Notes: generated from the letters alone by a model not told the origin. A stretch of 64,000 nucleotides of DNA from Smallanthus sonchifolius (GCA_023525975.1 JAKNSE010000037.1:7546501-7610500); one strand, 5' to 3'; positions 43,985-55,800 are shown, counted from the first letter of the stretch. Numbers and translations are program-made.

Positions 43985-44180
43985 TTTCGACTGAAAAGTG
44001 TCTTGGACATCTAAGATTTTGATTAGAACATTTCGGTCGAAAAGTGTCTTGGACATCATAGATTTCGATCAGAACATTTCGGTCGAAAAGTGTCTTGGAC
44101 GTCATAGAATTCGGTCAGAACATTTCGGTCGAAAAGTATCTTGGACATCATAGTTATCGGTCAGAACATTTCTGTCGAAA
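43985..44180 (+). repeat. 46-bp tandem repeat inside the solo LTR
   Basis: The core TTTCGGTCGAAAAGTGTCTT starts at 44031, 44077, 44123 and 44169 (the last two with substitutions), a strict 46-bp period. Looser TTCGGTCGAAA words continue to 44370. The core contains the near-palindrome TTTCGGTCGAAA. Minus-strand open frames here are periodic artefacts. Confidence 0.85.
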
Positions 44181-45302
44181 AGGTTATTCGAACCTCAAAG
44201 ATTTCGAACGAAACATTTCGGTCGAAAAGAGATTTTGGTCAAGGAGTTTTCGAACAAAAAGGAAATGAGTAAAGAACTTTTCCAAGTGATCAGTTTCCGG
44301 TCGGAAAAGGATTTTGACCGAATTAGATTTCGGTCGAAATAGATTTCGATCGGAATAGATTTCGGGCATTGAGTTTTCGGTCAAATGATTTGACACATGT
44401 GTCTAGTTCACCTAACTCTAAGAATATAATTGTTAAGTGTCGGTTAGATTCATTAGCTCATCTCGTATGACTTGATTATATAGATTGTGTGTGACCTTAA
44501 CTGACGCTCCTAAACGAGCTAAGTGTATTAAAAAAATCACCCGTCAGGTGAGTTCTATGTGCCCCCTCTATGTTATGTGCAATCATTTTAGATGTTTGGG
44601 GATGAAGTATATACACTAAATGAATAAGTGTTATGAATGTCAATGTGATCATACGTGATATAAACATATATATATTAAAATAAATGATGAACGAAGAAAG
44701 AAACGTATGATTACAAAGAATGAATGAAAGAATGACATAACGTAAATGAATGAAATCTTGCTTTATATTTTATATATTGCATGCTATGAATGTATGTGAA
44801 CGTTATAGACGCTTCGATGACAACGGCTACTTCGGCAGACGGACGACCATGCGACTAATATGCAGTCGGGAAAAAGTCTAGAAAGGTAGACTGAATATGC
44901 CGGTTATACGTTAGCGACGGACGACCCATTACGTGTCGGACTGATGTAAGATAAAAAGGATGGCTGCATATATGGTTTGTATGGGAAACGGATGCCTCAG
45001 GGCAGACGGGCGAATGACGTCCTACAACGGTAGGACGGTTGTAAGTCATGACAGACGGACGAAAGTGCCGGACGGTTGTAAGAATAAAATGACGGACGGA
45101 CACTAGTTGCCGGACGGTTGTAAGAATGGCGGGCCATGACGATGGATCGTAGCGTTTGTGTTTGTGACATACGCAAGCAATGTATGGGCTGATCACCCTT
45201 ATGTGTATGATCAATGAATGTTAATGAAAGAAAAGGGTGAATACATAATTATGTACTCGCATATGAATGATAAAAGAAGGCAAAGGATGTGTTAACGTGT
45301 AT

Positions 45303-45318
45303 TTATACACACACACAT

Positions 45319-45374
<56 letters not shown>
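45303..45374. repeat. CA/TA compound microsatellite
   Basis: (AC)n runs into (AT)n. Similar TA tracts occur at 14345-14369, 18166-18187, 23951-23980, 48475-48528 and 49430-49453; another compound tract is at 55560-55590. Confidence 0.9.
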
Positions 45375-46291
45375 TTATACATACTTTTAAAGAAATAATG
45401 TTCATTCCTAATTGCTTTAAACTAGAACTCACCAGCGTTAGCTGACTTTTAGTATGCACTTCAGGTAGCAAGAAGAAAGGACGTGTGAAGGCGTGAAGGC
45501 TACCCGGCATGAGACTGACATCCCATTTTATGTTATGTTAAGACAATATTTATGTTTTAAATGTTAAGACTTCCGCTGTTATGAACTCAAAATGTTGAAT
45601 GCTTCCGCTGTGTTTGAATGTTTTAATTTAAAGTTCAGTATTGATAACTTTGTTTACGAGTAAATCAACAAGTGAGGGTACCCGGAAAAAGGGCCTTACA
45701 AATTTTTACAAATCATGAAAAAAAATCGTGAAACTTTTTCACAATTTTCATAGATGTATAAACATATTTGTGTAATTCTGGGTTTAAGAATATATATTGT
45801 GTTCCTAATTTATCCTTTTTTACTTAAAACCTATGTTTTATAAATCTATTTTTGTGTCAAATATGAATACAAAAATTTAGTTATTTTAATAATCTTATTT
45901 ATATATTTTATTTTGAATAAAGTAACTTAAAAGGTATTAAAAGTACATACTTGGATCCACCCATGTGACACCTTTTATATAACTTTCCTTTATTAATTTA
46001 GGAGACATTTAAAAAATTTTTACAAACAAATTCATACAAAATTTTATTTACTATGAGACTTGAACCTTTAACTTTTTTAAAGGGGACACATTTTGTTAAC
46101 ACTTTAGTACCATTGGGTTACAAACATTTGGTTTGATGAATATTACACCAATGATGATGCCATCTTGTTTGATGAATATTTATTACTTAAACGGTTGTAT
46201 TAAATAAATTGAAATTCAACTTTTATAAACTGACATTTTTTATGAAAATTTGTATGTTAGATGTAATCGGACATTGGTGAAATAAAAAAAA

Positions 46292-47093
46292 GAGTTAATT
46301 ATACAAATAGGTCCTATGGTTTGGGTAAAATAACATGTATGACTCCTAAGTTTAAAATGTTACAAATTTAGGGCATGTGGTTTGGGTAAAATAACACGTA
46401 TGAGTCTTAAGTTTAAAAAGTTGCAAGTTTAGGGCCTGTGGATTCAATTTTATAACAAGTTTAGGTACTAAGACTATATTCCATTAAATTTTCTTTTAAT
46501 TTGAAGTAAAATGACTTTTTTACCTTTGACTATTAAAAAATAAAAAAAATATATTACAGAGACTAGTTTGTAATTTACTTAAAAAATAATTAACAATAGC
46601 AAAAACCTTAATAAAAAAATATTCAATCTTCCCCATATCTACTCCAGCTACGTGTAATACCTCCGAAGAATATCCGACGTCTACTACGAACACTCATCTC
46701 AATCTCGAACACCCATTTACGAGACATAGATGGGTGTTTGAGATAGATATGGGCGTTCGTAGTAGACGTCGGAGGTATTACACAGAGCTGGAGGAGATAT
46801 GGGGAAGATTGGGTTTTTTTTTATTAAGTTTTTTACTATTGTTATATTTTTAATTATTGTTTAAGTAAATTACAAACTAGTCCCTGTAATATATATTCTT
46901 TTTATTTTTAATAGTCAAGCATAAAAAAGGTATTTTACTTAAAATTAAAAAAAAATAATTAATGGAACATAATCTTAGTACCCAAACTTGTTATAAAATT
47001 GAAATCAGATACCCTAAACTTGTAACGTTTTAAACTTAAGACTCATACATGTTATTTTACCCAAACCATATGACCTATTTGTGTGATTAACTC
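46292..47093. mobile_element. 802-bp foldback (MULE-like) element, nearly a full palindrome
   Basis: The arms mirror each other along almost the whole length. Outer ends are GAGTTAATTATACAAATAGG and CCTATTTGTGTGATTAACTC. Inner blocks AATCTTCCCCATATCTACTC and GACGTCTACTACGAAC recur inverted at 46732-46820. Arm length is about 390 bp, with a short centre near 46720. Flanks TAAAAAAAA and TAAAAAATA (9-mers) match at 8 of 9 positions. It has no coding capacity. A transcript across it would fold into a long double-stranded RNA. Confidence 0.8.
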
Positions 47094-48086
47094 TAAAAAA
47101 TAAAGATTTAAGAATTATAAATAATAAATAATGAAGATTTAAGAATTATAAATAACAAATAATGAATATTTAAGAATTGTAATATATTTTAATATAAGAT
47201 ATAATTGAAATATCTTTTTATGTAAGTTTTAATAAAACATTAGAATAAAATTTAGATGTTTTATTATTTAAAATTATTATTGTTACTTTATATGAGATAC
47301 GACATGTTGTCTAAAAATTATGATTTTATCAAAAGTCGACACGTGATAAATAAAATTATTATAATAAAAAAATTAATTTTCATAATGAAAATGTGTAAGC
47401 TTATTTGGATTACTCTACATTAGAAGTCAAATCCCACTATATTTGTTCTTTTTGGAGCACTACTATACATCCCTATCCTACAAGTGATTAGCCCCTCAAA
47501 ATATTGAATGTAAGTAATATTATTATGCATCACATTATTACAAGTTTGATTTTAAAATAACTTTTAGTGGTGTTCGGAATCTTGAAATTCGACCTTTCAA
47601 ATTCGAATTAAAGGTTTTGAAAACCATACTAGAGGTCGATCTAATCGGTTAATTTGGGAACCATCGGTCACCGGTTATAAACTAATTAAATATCAGCATG
47701 TTTAAAGTGAACCTAATAAGACCGGTAAAAACATTGAACCATGGATAATTCCCTCCTCCCTTTGTTGGCTGAATGGTTTTTGAGATCGAGTCGAGCGGTT
47801 GAACTGGTAAATTCTAGAGCTTTTAATTAGAAAATTATCCAATATTTATAAAATTGATCAATATGGGTGTTCGTGGTTCGGTTCGACTGCTTTTAATGAA
47901 AGTTCTTGGCTGAACTGCTAATTGCAGTTTTAGAAAATAGCATACCAAGCCGACTAGGTTGGTTAGGTCGAACGGAACGACCAAAAAGATTTCATTTGAC
48001 GTTTTAACGGTTTGAATCAATTTTCTTTAAATCGTTAGTTTGTCTTAAAATTCTAATACAATAAAAAAGTTCATGAATTACATATA
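47094..48086. other. AT-rich intergenic DNA
   Basis: No gene is seen. 47104-47170 has a short tandem of TAAGAATTATAAATAATAAA. 47575-48060 has scattered CGGTT-type words, probably degraded MITE sequence. Confidence 0.4.
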
Positions 48087-48471
48087 TCTATACTCTTTAA
48101 TAAATAATGTCAATCTCCTATACATCTTTAAAAAAAATTCCAGTATTTTTCTCTTCTATTAATTATACAAAAAATTTTAACTGTTTTTCTAATTTTTTAT
48201 TATATAATAATGATTTCTATAATTTTTTACCGGCTTAAAGTTACCGGCCTAGTGACCGAGATCCGTTTCAACCACTAGTTTTAAAAACATTGGTCTTTTT
48301 AGTTAAAATGTGGGTCTCATCTTTTTAGTTAAAAGCTAAGATGGTAGAGTTCGACGATATGGTTCCAACGCCATTGGAATGAGATCAATCGGAGTTCGTT
48401 TGATGTCGTTTCTTAATGTTTTTGTCATTTTCTTAGATTTCTTAGCGAAAAACTTCTTATTTGAACCTCCC

Positions 48472-48510
<39 letters not shown>

Positions 48511-48639
48511 ATATATATATATATATACAAATTACTCGAAGATTTTAATTTACCATTAGTAAAAAGTATAGTCAAAGGAGACAGAATTAAATAGCATGGC
48601 CACAGAACCAGATCAAAATAAGATTTTAAAAAATGGACA

Positions 48640-49062
48640 GCCTTCACATGTTCTGAAGGATTATACGAATGGAACGTCCTTAGCTTTGGACTAAAGAACG
48701 CTCCTTCGATATTTCAAAGATTTATGGACAGTTTATTTCTCAAATACAAGTTTTGCTTAGTATATATTGACGATATACTAGTAGCAAGCAAAACAATACA
48801 AGAACATGAAATACATTTACAACAAGTTTTTGAAGAAATAAAAAGAAACGGGATAGTAGTATCTAAAAAGAAAATGGAATTATTTAAAAGAAAAATCTCT
48901 TTTCTTGGATTAGAAATAGGAAATGGAAAAATCGAATTACAAAAACACATTTCTACAAAAATTCTCGATTTTTCAAAAAAACTCACCAGTTTAAAACAAA
49001 TACAAGTCTTTTTAGGATTGGTTAACTATAAAAATTGTATTTGTTTCTATATCTTCTGTTGA
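48640..49062 (+). pseudogene. Endogenous caulimovirid (pararetrovirus) reverse-transcriptase fragment
   Basis: A partial reverse-transcriptase domain of Caulimoviridae type. The text before 48724 carries the family's SFGLKNAPSIFQR-like block, the open part has the catalytic YIDDILVAS, and downstream is a block around FLGLEIGNGKIELQK. About 140 codons remain of a polyprotein that is several times longer. The frame is lost soon after 49050. No movement protein, coat protein or RNase H was found nearby, so it is a dead remnant. Such integrants are known in many plants. It differs from Ty3/gypsy RT by the wording around the YIDD box, though a gypsy origin cannot be fully excluded. Confidence 0.75.
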
Positions 49063-49091
49063 ATGATCTAGTAGACTGTAATCTATGTATA

Positions 49092-49248
49092 TTGCAGCGA
49101 AAAGACTTTTTTTTTTTTTTTAGAAATTCTTATTGATTCTTAATATTTCTCTTTCTGATTTCTTTACAAAAACCCTTACTTCCTTAAATTTCTTCAGTTC
49201 TTCATACTATACCCCATAATTAAAAAAAAAAGAGTCTTTTCGCTGCAA
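49092..49248. mobile_element. 157-bp MITE
   Basis: TTGCAGCGAAAAGACTTTTT at the left is mirrored by AAAAAGAGTCTTTTCGCTGC(AA) at the right. The 15-bp perfect core TTGCAGCGAAAAGAC is followed by T/A runs. No target duplication was identified. It lies directly after the pararetroviral fragment. Confidence 0.6.
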
Positions 49249-49427
49249 CTCTTCTACAACTCCTCCGCTGCAAATATTATCTACCATCCACTGCAAATAC
49301 ACTGTAAGTCTTTATGTTTTATGTCTTACTTTTTACAAGTGTTTAAAAAACTCTGGTACCCTACCTTTAATTTATATATAACATTTTATTTATTTAACCC
49401 GTGTAATACATGAGATTTTAACCTAGT

Positions 49428-49460
<33 letters not shown>

Positions 49461-49869
49461 CACTATGTTAAAATCTCATGTATTACACGAGTTAAATAAA
49501 TAAAATGTTATATATTTACTAATAAAAAATTTATATTTTAAAAAACCCGTGTGAATAAACCAGTATATTACATCGGTTGAATAAACTATAATGTAATTTG
49601 TTAAACAAACACATTTGTCAAAATATGTTTTTAAAAAATGTAATTTGTCGTGACAGTTATAAGGTCTGTTAAGTTAGTTTTTAAAACATTTTTTTTCAAC
49701 TAAGTATTAATTTTTAATTAAATTTTTTTTTTGAACATCAACAATGAGAGTACTCATAAAAAATCTAGCGGGGCACTAGCAACACCCCAATTACACCAAA
49801 CAGCCCGAAGGTCATTACACCAATCAACTAAATGAAAGAAACCAAACCTTATTACAAATACCATCCGGT

Positions 49870-52800
49870 TTAACCAATACCCGTTAACGGGTTGACGATC
49901 CAATTTTCCCAACTTTGGTGGAGCTTGTTTCCCCTATTTTCACTCCATTTATAGCTTAGAGCTTTTATATCATCCACCAAATTATCCACTGGTCTTCTTG
50001 CCTTTGAAAATATCCACCTATTCCTTGATTTCCATAGTAGCCAACAAGTACAATACCCAATTAAGCAACACAGTTTTTTCTGTTGTACCGTACCCACCTC
50101 GTTTTTTAGTTGAGTTGCCAAATTCGTAACTGAGCTGAGGGCCTAGAAGTCGCAGTCCAGCCAGCCACCGATTTTGCACCATAATTCTTTAGCGACCGGG
50201 CATCGGAGAAAAATGTGGTCCTCAGTTTCTTCTTCCAGCGTGCAAAGGGAACAAACTGGAGAAGGAATTGGGATACCTCGGGATATTAAGGACTTGGCCG
50301 TCGGTAGACGGTATTGTAATAATCTCCAAACGAAACATCTAACTGTTAACGGAACCCATTTTAGCCACATAACTTCCTGTCTTGTAACCACCACTGTTTT
50401 ATCATCCAACCAACACCTACACGCTTCCGTTGAAAAGCATCCAGAGAGGTCACCTTCCCAGACCCATTTGTCCCCCCCCTTCCTTGAATTTATATGACTT
50501 TATCATTTCCTCCAAGTCCTTTATTTCCTCCGCCCCTTTTTCAGCTTCCTTTTTGTTAATCCATTCCCACTTGAATGCAACAGGGGATCTTCCATTAAGT
50601 ACAATTCTTTCTGCGATGGAGCAGTCCTTGTTTTTTTCGATCTTATATAGTGAAGGGAAAATGGATTTAAAAGGGGCCATACCGAACCACGCTAGCTTCC
50701 AAAAAGATGACTCAATGCCATCTCCTATGTGTTTCCTGTATAAGTTGTTTAGGGCAGAACCCATCGGCCCCAGGTCTTTAGAGGCCAAGACAATGGCAGC
50801 CCAGTAATCAGAAATATTCTTTTTATGCAGGTCCTCCATCGATTTTAAGGAGGATTTGTTAATGGCTTTAATACAACGTGCCCAAAGACTATACGGATCA
50901 TTAAGGGCTTTCCATTTCCACTTTGAGAGTAGCGCTTGATTCATGATGTGGAGGCTCCCGACCCCAAGCCCACCCATACGTCTAGGCTTGACAACTTTGT
51001 CCCAAGCCACCCAATGAATTTTCCGTTTTAAGGCAGAACCGCCCCACAAAAACCGTCTTCGAATAGCTTCTAGTTCTTTGATAATTTTTTGGGGGGCTTT
51101 AAACATAGAGAGAAAATACAACGGAAGGCTGCCCATTACCGACTTAACAAGTGTGAGTCTTCCCACAAAAGTAAGATTTTTAGCCTTCCAGTGGTTGAGT
51201 TTTTCCTTGAACCTGTTTACCACCGATACCCAATTTTTTGCAAGCTTCATATTCGCCCCAATAGGCATTCCGAGGTGAACGATTGGTAGTGATTCCGTCG
51301 AGCATCCCATACCAGAGGCAAAGGCCGAACACTCTTGCGACGATACACCCACACCAATAAGCTTACTTTTGTGGAAATTAATCTTAAGGCCCAAAGCTAA
51401 ATGGAAGCATCTTAATAACCGTTTAAGACTAAGAATGTTCTCCATGTTCCATTCCCCTAAAAAAAATATATCATCCGCATACATGGAATGGGTGATAGTA
51501 GGGCCATTGTTTGGGAGAGTGGTACCTGTGAATAAACCCTTTTGGGATGCAGATTTCATCATAGCCGTTAAACCTTCCATAGCAATAATGAATAGAAAGG
51601 GGGATATAGGATCGCCTTGTCTAACCCCCCTCTCCACCCGAAACTCGTTCGTAGGAGAGTCATTCACAAGGACCGAAGCCCACCCGGACTTGAGATACCC
51701 ACTGATCCATTGTCTCCATTTAGGACTGAAATTCATTTGGGCCATCACTGAGTCAAGAAAACCCCAATTCAGCGAGTCGAATGCTTTGGCGAAGTCAACT
51801 TTGAATAACATAACCTTCACATGGGATTTTTTTGCCCAAGCCTGAATGGTGTTGACCAATATATGTCCATCGAAAATGTTTCGGCCCTTTAGGAAGGCTG
51901 TTTGTTCGTGTCCCACCATCGAGCGAATTACTTTCTGGATACGTAGAGCCAGTAGCTTACCCAAGGATTTAGGGATTGCCCCCATAAGAGAGATGGGCCT
52001 AAATTCGTTTAGCGATTCCTGTACCCTCCCTTTAGGAGCTAAGGTAATGAATGAGGCATTACACCCTTTAGCTATCGACTTCCTAGATTCAAAGTGTTTG
52101 AAGAAACCAATTATCTCTTTCCGGAGGATGTTCCAACATTTCCGAATAAAATCAAATGTTAGCCCGTCTGGGCCTGGGGCTTTACCTCCTGCACACTCCC
52201 AAACAGCTCCACGAATTTCTGCTTCTGAAAATTCAGCACTTATCAATGTATTTTCAGAGTCTGATAGGCGCCCCAGGTTAGAATTGTAGAAGGACGGACG
52301 GGAATGTACATGCTTAGCGAACTTGGCTTTAAAGAAGGAAAAAAATTCCTGTTTTACCACCGCTGGGTCTATCACCCACTCACCGTTTATAGACAGCCCA
52401 TTAATTCTATTCCTCCGTTTTTTTCCATTTATAACCCCATGGAAGAAAGACGTGTTTTCGTCACCCTCAACGATCCATTTAATTCTTGATTTTTGCTTCA
52501 AGTCCATGATCAGCAGATTTTGTATTTCTAACAATTCATTTTTATACTTTAGCCTCAATACCCTTTCTTCTTCCAGAAGTCCGGAACTTTTCGCCTTTAG
52601 TTCAATGTTAGCAACATAGTTTTCTAGTTCCATTTTTTTTCATCTCTTTCCAACTTTTTTCTGCTACACCAGTTCCTTATATCCTTCTTTAGCATTATAA
52701 GCTTCTTAGACAGAATGTAATCCTGCCTACCCCTTACCACCTTAGATGTCCAAGAATTATGGACAATCAAGGGTAGTTCAATGTGGGATAACCACGAGTT

Positions 52801-53522
52801 GTAAAGTCTAAAGGGACACGGACCGTAATCAAAGTTTTGGCATGATAATACCACAGGTCTGTGATCCGACCACTTACTATCGAGGGCAGTAACCGAGGCA
52901 AGAGGCCAAGAGTTGTGAAAGGAGCTGCATACGAGAAATCTGTCTAATTTGCTCGAAACCGTACCATCGTCTCGCATCCAAGTGTATCTTGCCCCCCCCC
53001 CCATTTGGTATTCCCAAAGACAGGCTTCAAAGATAAAATTATTGAATTCCGTCATACTAGCATCTACCTGGGGTAGCGATGATCTTTCACCACTATCACG
53101 GATGGCGTTGAAATCCCCCATAAAAATACACATACCATTTGAGGCTGACTTTAAATTGCCCAGTTCGTTCCAGAATTCAGTTTTACTCCCATTTCCCCTA
53201 GGACCATAAACGTTTACCAAGTTCACCTGGCTGTCAATACCTTTCCAATTTCCTACTATCCAGATGTAATTAGGAGAGGATGTGATATTGGATGCCTTGA
53301 ATAATGCCTTGTTCCAACAGCAACATAAACCCCCAGATCTTCCTTCAGATCGAATCCCAAAAGAAGCATATTCACTATTTCGTATGGGATCATATCAATG
53401 TTTTCAAATTGAGTTTCTTGAATACTTATGAATTGAATCCCCCATTTCATCCTGATTTCCTTTATCCAATTGGCTTTGTTAAAACCCCCTATCCCCCTAC
53501 AATTGATGGTTAAACAATTCAT
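49870..53522 (-). pseudogene. LINE ORF2 (endonuclease, reverse transcriptase, zf-RVT), with frameshifts
   Basis: The start MNCLTINCRGIGG is followed by an apurinic-type endonuclease with GDFNAI and SDHRPV. The reverse transcriptase follows, with KAPGPDGLTFDFI, EFRPISLMGAIPKSLGK, GVRQGDPISPFLF and the catalytic YADD. The tail has the zf-RVT block RCPVAKELW. Frameshifts lie near 53390, at an A8 run (52633-52640) and near 50450, and an in-frame TAG near 50143. The longest open part (50450-52633, 727 codons) still holds the whole RT domain. The family is L1-like, not RTE, judged by ORF layout. Confidence 0.85.
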
Positions 53523-55306
53523 TGATACCCATGTGATTCTCCATCACCAAGTATTACAGATCTAACCAATTCTTCCTTATTTTGCAGGTCCACCCCTACC
53601 TCCCTTCCATAAGAAATCGTGGCCTTTATCTCCTGATCTAAATGTGATTCTTTCCCGTTTTCCGACTGACTTACAAGAGTATGGTTAGGTACCTGAACAC
53701 GTTGGGTTCCGCTGCTGACATCCTCCGGTGCTGGAGAGAGGCTGGCCATGGACGAGTTAAGGTCCGGAATCAGCATCTGCCCAGAGGGAAGACCTGAACC
53801 CCCTATTTCATTATTCTCGCCCCTAATTATTTCATCTAAACAGAAGGGACCACTGTCCGCCTGCTCCGTTCTTCGACGTTTCCTGGGCTGGGTAATTCTT
53901 TGGGCCACTGGATCCAAAATTGCGTTGGGCTGCTTGCTGGGATGTTTTTCTTGGGCAGAGGAATTAATTGGCCTAGCAGATTCAAAAAAGAAGATATCAT
54001 TAAAGCACCCTATGGGGTCTGTGACACTAGCATTTAATGCACCAGTTTCCATGCACGACTGTTGGACATCCCCATGCGTGTGCAACTGTCGGCCTTCCAA
54101 AGTTCCGGTCCGGCCTGTTTCCGCCTGACTGTTTTCCTCCTGAGGTTCCTTGCCGGACGCCATTTTCCCGATGACAGTAGCTTGTTTGTTGCTGTTTGTG
54201 GTAGTTATCCATCTCGGAGTCTAGTCACCCTCATCTTCTTTGAACCAGACCCGGTAGGATTTATCCCGCCATTTTAGAACCCCCACCTCTGGTAACCTCC
54301 ATCCTTCCCCGACCAGAATACCCACCGTGTCTTGTGTAAGGTCCCCATTAGAGAAGCTTGCTTGTGATGGAGCCAATACTTTCCCGGACTTTGCTGCTAT
54401 AGCGTCGAAAACATTAGCATCCCACAGGTGAGCCGGAACTCCGAATATTTTCAACCACACTATTCTTTCTGAGACTAAGGATTGCCCCGTCCACACTTGA
54501 ACTTCAGAGAACCATTTAGACCAAGAGTTCTTGTTGTTTGCAAATTCTATTGCGTGTGTTTCCTTTTTGAATGTGATCAGCACCTGAAGCCCACCCAGGT
54601 ATCTTATTGTCATGTCTTTGTCCTCCTCAAAATCCATCAGTTCTTGGAGGTTACCTAGGTGGGTGAAATCTCTGGTTATCCCTACCACCGATAGGTCATA
54701 CCATTGCAGCACCACTGAGTCGGCATCCTCCGGTACCTTAATCTCCCCGACCGAAACTGAGTTGTTTTGTTTTCCGATAAGTGCCCGCAAATAAGGTTTA
54801 TCACCTACAACTCCTTCCCACCGATCGTTACCCTTTTGATGGAAAGAGCTGCCTCCGGAATGGGAATGAGGAAGTTCCTTATCTTCTCCTGAATTAGCTG
54901 GCTTCCCATCCCTGTCAAATTTTGCCAGATTAACCGATAGACTTAGGTTATTCATTTTGACGTCCCTCATTGATCTCTCCAGGTCCCATTTGTTGGAAAC
55001 GCCGGTGAACCTTACGAAGCCAAAGTAACTCCCCGCTTTATCTTTCTTTGATGCCACATACACGTCCACCACCCTTCCGAAGCTGCAAAAACAATCCTCC
55101 AACTCCTTAGCCTTGATACCTTCTGGCAAGTTAGAGACGAAAAATGACGTTTCCCCCCTTCCACTCCTCGTCTTCCTCCATTTCTTCTGCCCTGTGAAGT
55201 TGTTTTGCTTTCGTCTTCTTTCTTCTGCTTTCGTCTTCTTTCTTCTTGCCACTCCCCCTCGAAAGGTCTCCTCAAGCTCTCCATTGTGTGTTCCAGCTGC
55301 AATCAC
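53519..55306 (-). pseudogene. LINE ORF1 (RRM plus DUF4283-like, gag-like)
   Basis: The N-terminus is basic, followed by an RNA-recognition motif with FFVSNLPEGIKAKELEDCF and SYFGFVRFTGV. A DUF4283-like domain follows, containing WSKWFSEVQVWTGQ and RIVWLKIFGVPAHLW. One in-frame TAG at 54221-54223 splits the frame; reading resumes in the same frame to a TGA at 53519-53521. That stop overlaps the ORF2 start in an ATGA arrangement. In plant L1 elements this product binds RNA and forms the transposition particle. No CCHC knuckle was seen. Confidence 0.75.
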
Positions 55307-55582
55307 ATGGAATCTTTTTTAATTTAATTGATAAATGTTAGTTCATATTAAGTTCATTTGATTGATGATATAATAACTATTTATAATTAAATAATAAATA
55401 TTTGTAATTAGATTTATTAATATAAAGATTATTATTTAATAGAAGAGATAAATAGAAAATCTAATATTTAATAGGAGAAAGAGACGAAAAAATAAAGATG
55501 ATTAGTAATCAGAGAGTGACACGTGTCCTGAATAGATTTTTATTTATTAGAGTAGTAAGATATATATATATATACACACACA

Positions 55583-55800
55583 CACACACTCCAAAATGCC
55601 CTTAATTTTAACTGAAATAGTTAACGGAGTTAGTGTCAGGGAGCAAAATGGTAACCTCAAGTAGTGTTTTAGTCATTTTCAAATTATTGGAGCAAAAAGG
55701 TTAAAATGCTCAAACCACATCGAGCAAAAGCGAAGTTTACTCTACTATTTAGTTTCACTTATTAGGTTGTTTAAAATTTACTAGGGGGATAGTTACCCGT
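55583..55800. mobile_element. Partial MULE-like arm
   Basis: CCAAAATGCCCTTAATTTTA, then GTTAACGGAGTTAGTGTCAG and AAGCGAAGTTTACTCTACTA, resemble the arms of MULE elements with CCTTTA/TTTACTC ends. The opposite arm was not found. It stands just left of the complete MULE at 55828. Confidence 0.35.

Larger units (their letters stand above)
43448..45700 (+). mobile_element. 2.25-kb solo LTR with perfect 5-bp TSD
   Basis: It starts TGTAGCATCCCAAAAATAG and ends CCCGGAAAAAGGGCCTTACA. It is flanked by the identical AATTT (43443-43447 and 45701-45705). A TATA box (TGTATATAAGG near 43567) precedes a probable transcribed R region, and the plus strand ends with gypsy-like text including CTTCCGCTG. It holds a 46-bp tandem array (about 43985-44180), GACGGACG-rich repeats (about 44820-45140) and a CA/TA microsatellite (45303-45374). 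No internal retrotransposon genes remain. Confidence 0.85.
48087..49426 (+). mobile_element. Probable Helitron containing a pararetroviral fragment and a MITE
   Basis: It starts TCTATACTCTTTAATAAATA after an A. It ends with CCCGTGTAATACATGAG, then ATTTTAACCTAG before a T (CTAG at 49423-49426). The stretch between contains a TA microsatellite, a caulimovirid reverse-transcriptase piece (48640-49062) and a 157-bp MITE (49092-49248). The pairing of these two ends into one element is inferred; each could belong to a different broken copy. Confidence 0.5.
49726..55321 (-). mobile_element. Nearly full-length L1-type LINE, 5.6 kb
   Basis: On the minus strand: a short leader, ORF1 (55306-53519), ORF2 with endonuclease, reverse transcriptase and zf-RVT region (53522-49870), then an A-tail (T-run at 49726-49735). 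A possible duplication of TTTTTAATT(A/T)AA lies on both sides (about 49711-49723 and 55316-55329). The element has only five visible lesions: two in-frame stops and three frameshifts. It has therefore decayed little, but is dead in its present form. Confidence 0.85.
49463..55560 (-). mobile_element. Helitron split by a LINE insertion
   Basis: The minus strand begins TCTTACTACTCTAATAAATA at 55560, with the family leader GACACGTGTCACTCTCTG. It ends near 49463 with CTCGTGTAATACATGAG, then ATTTTAACATAG. Taking out the LINE (49726-55321) leaves about 500 bp, the size of the other small Helitrons here. The last bases (ATAG) are not the standard CTAG. Confidence 0.55.

Noticed and set aside
43875..44396. 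Periodic minus-strand peptides
   Set aside because: They are translations of a 46-bp repeat that happens to lack stops.
50174..54128. Plus-strand open frames opposite the LINE
   Set aside because: Antisense shadows of the LINE ORFs.
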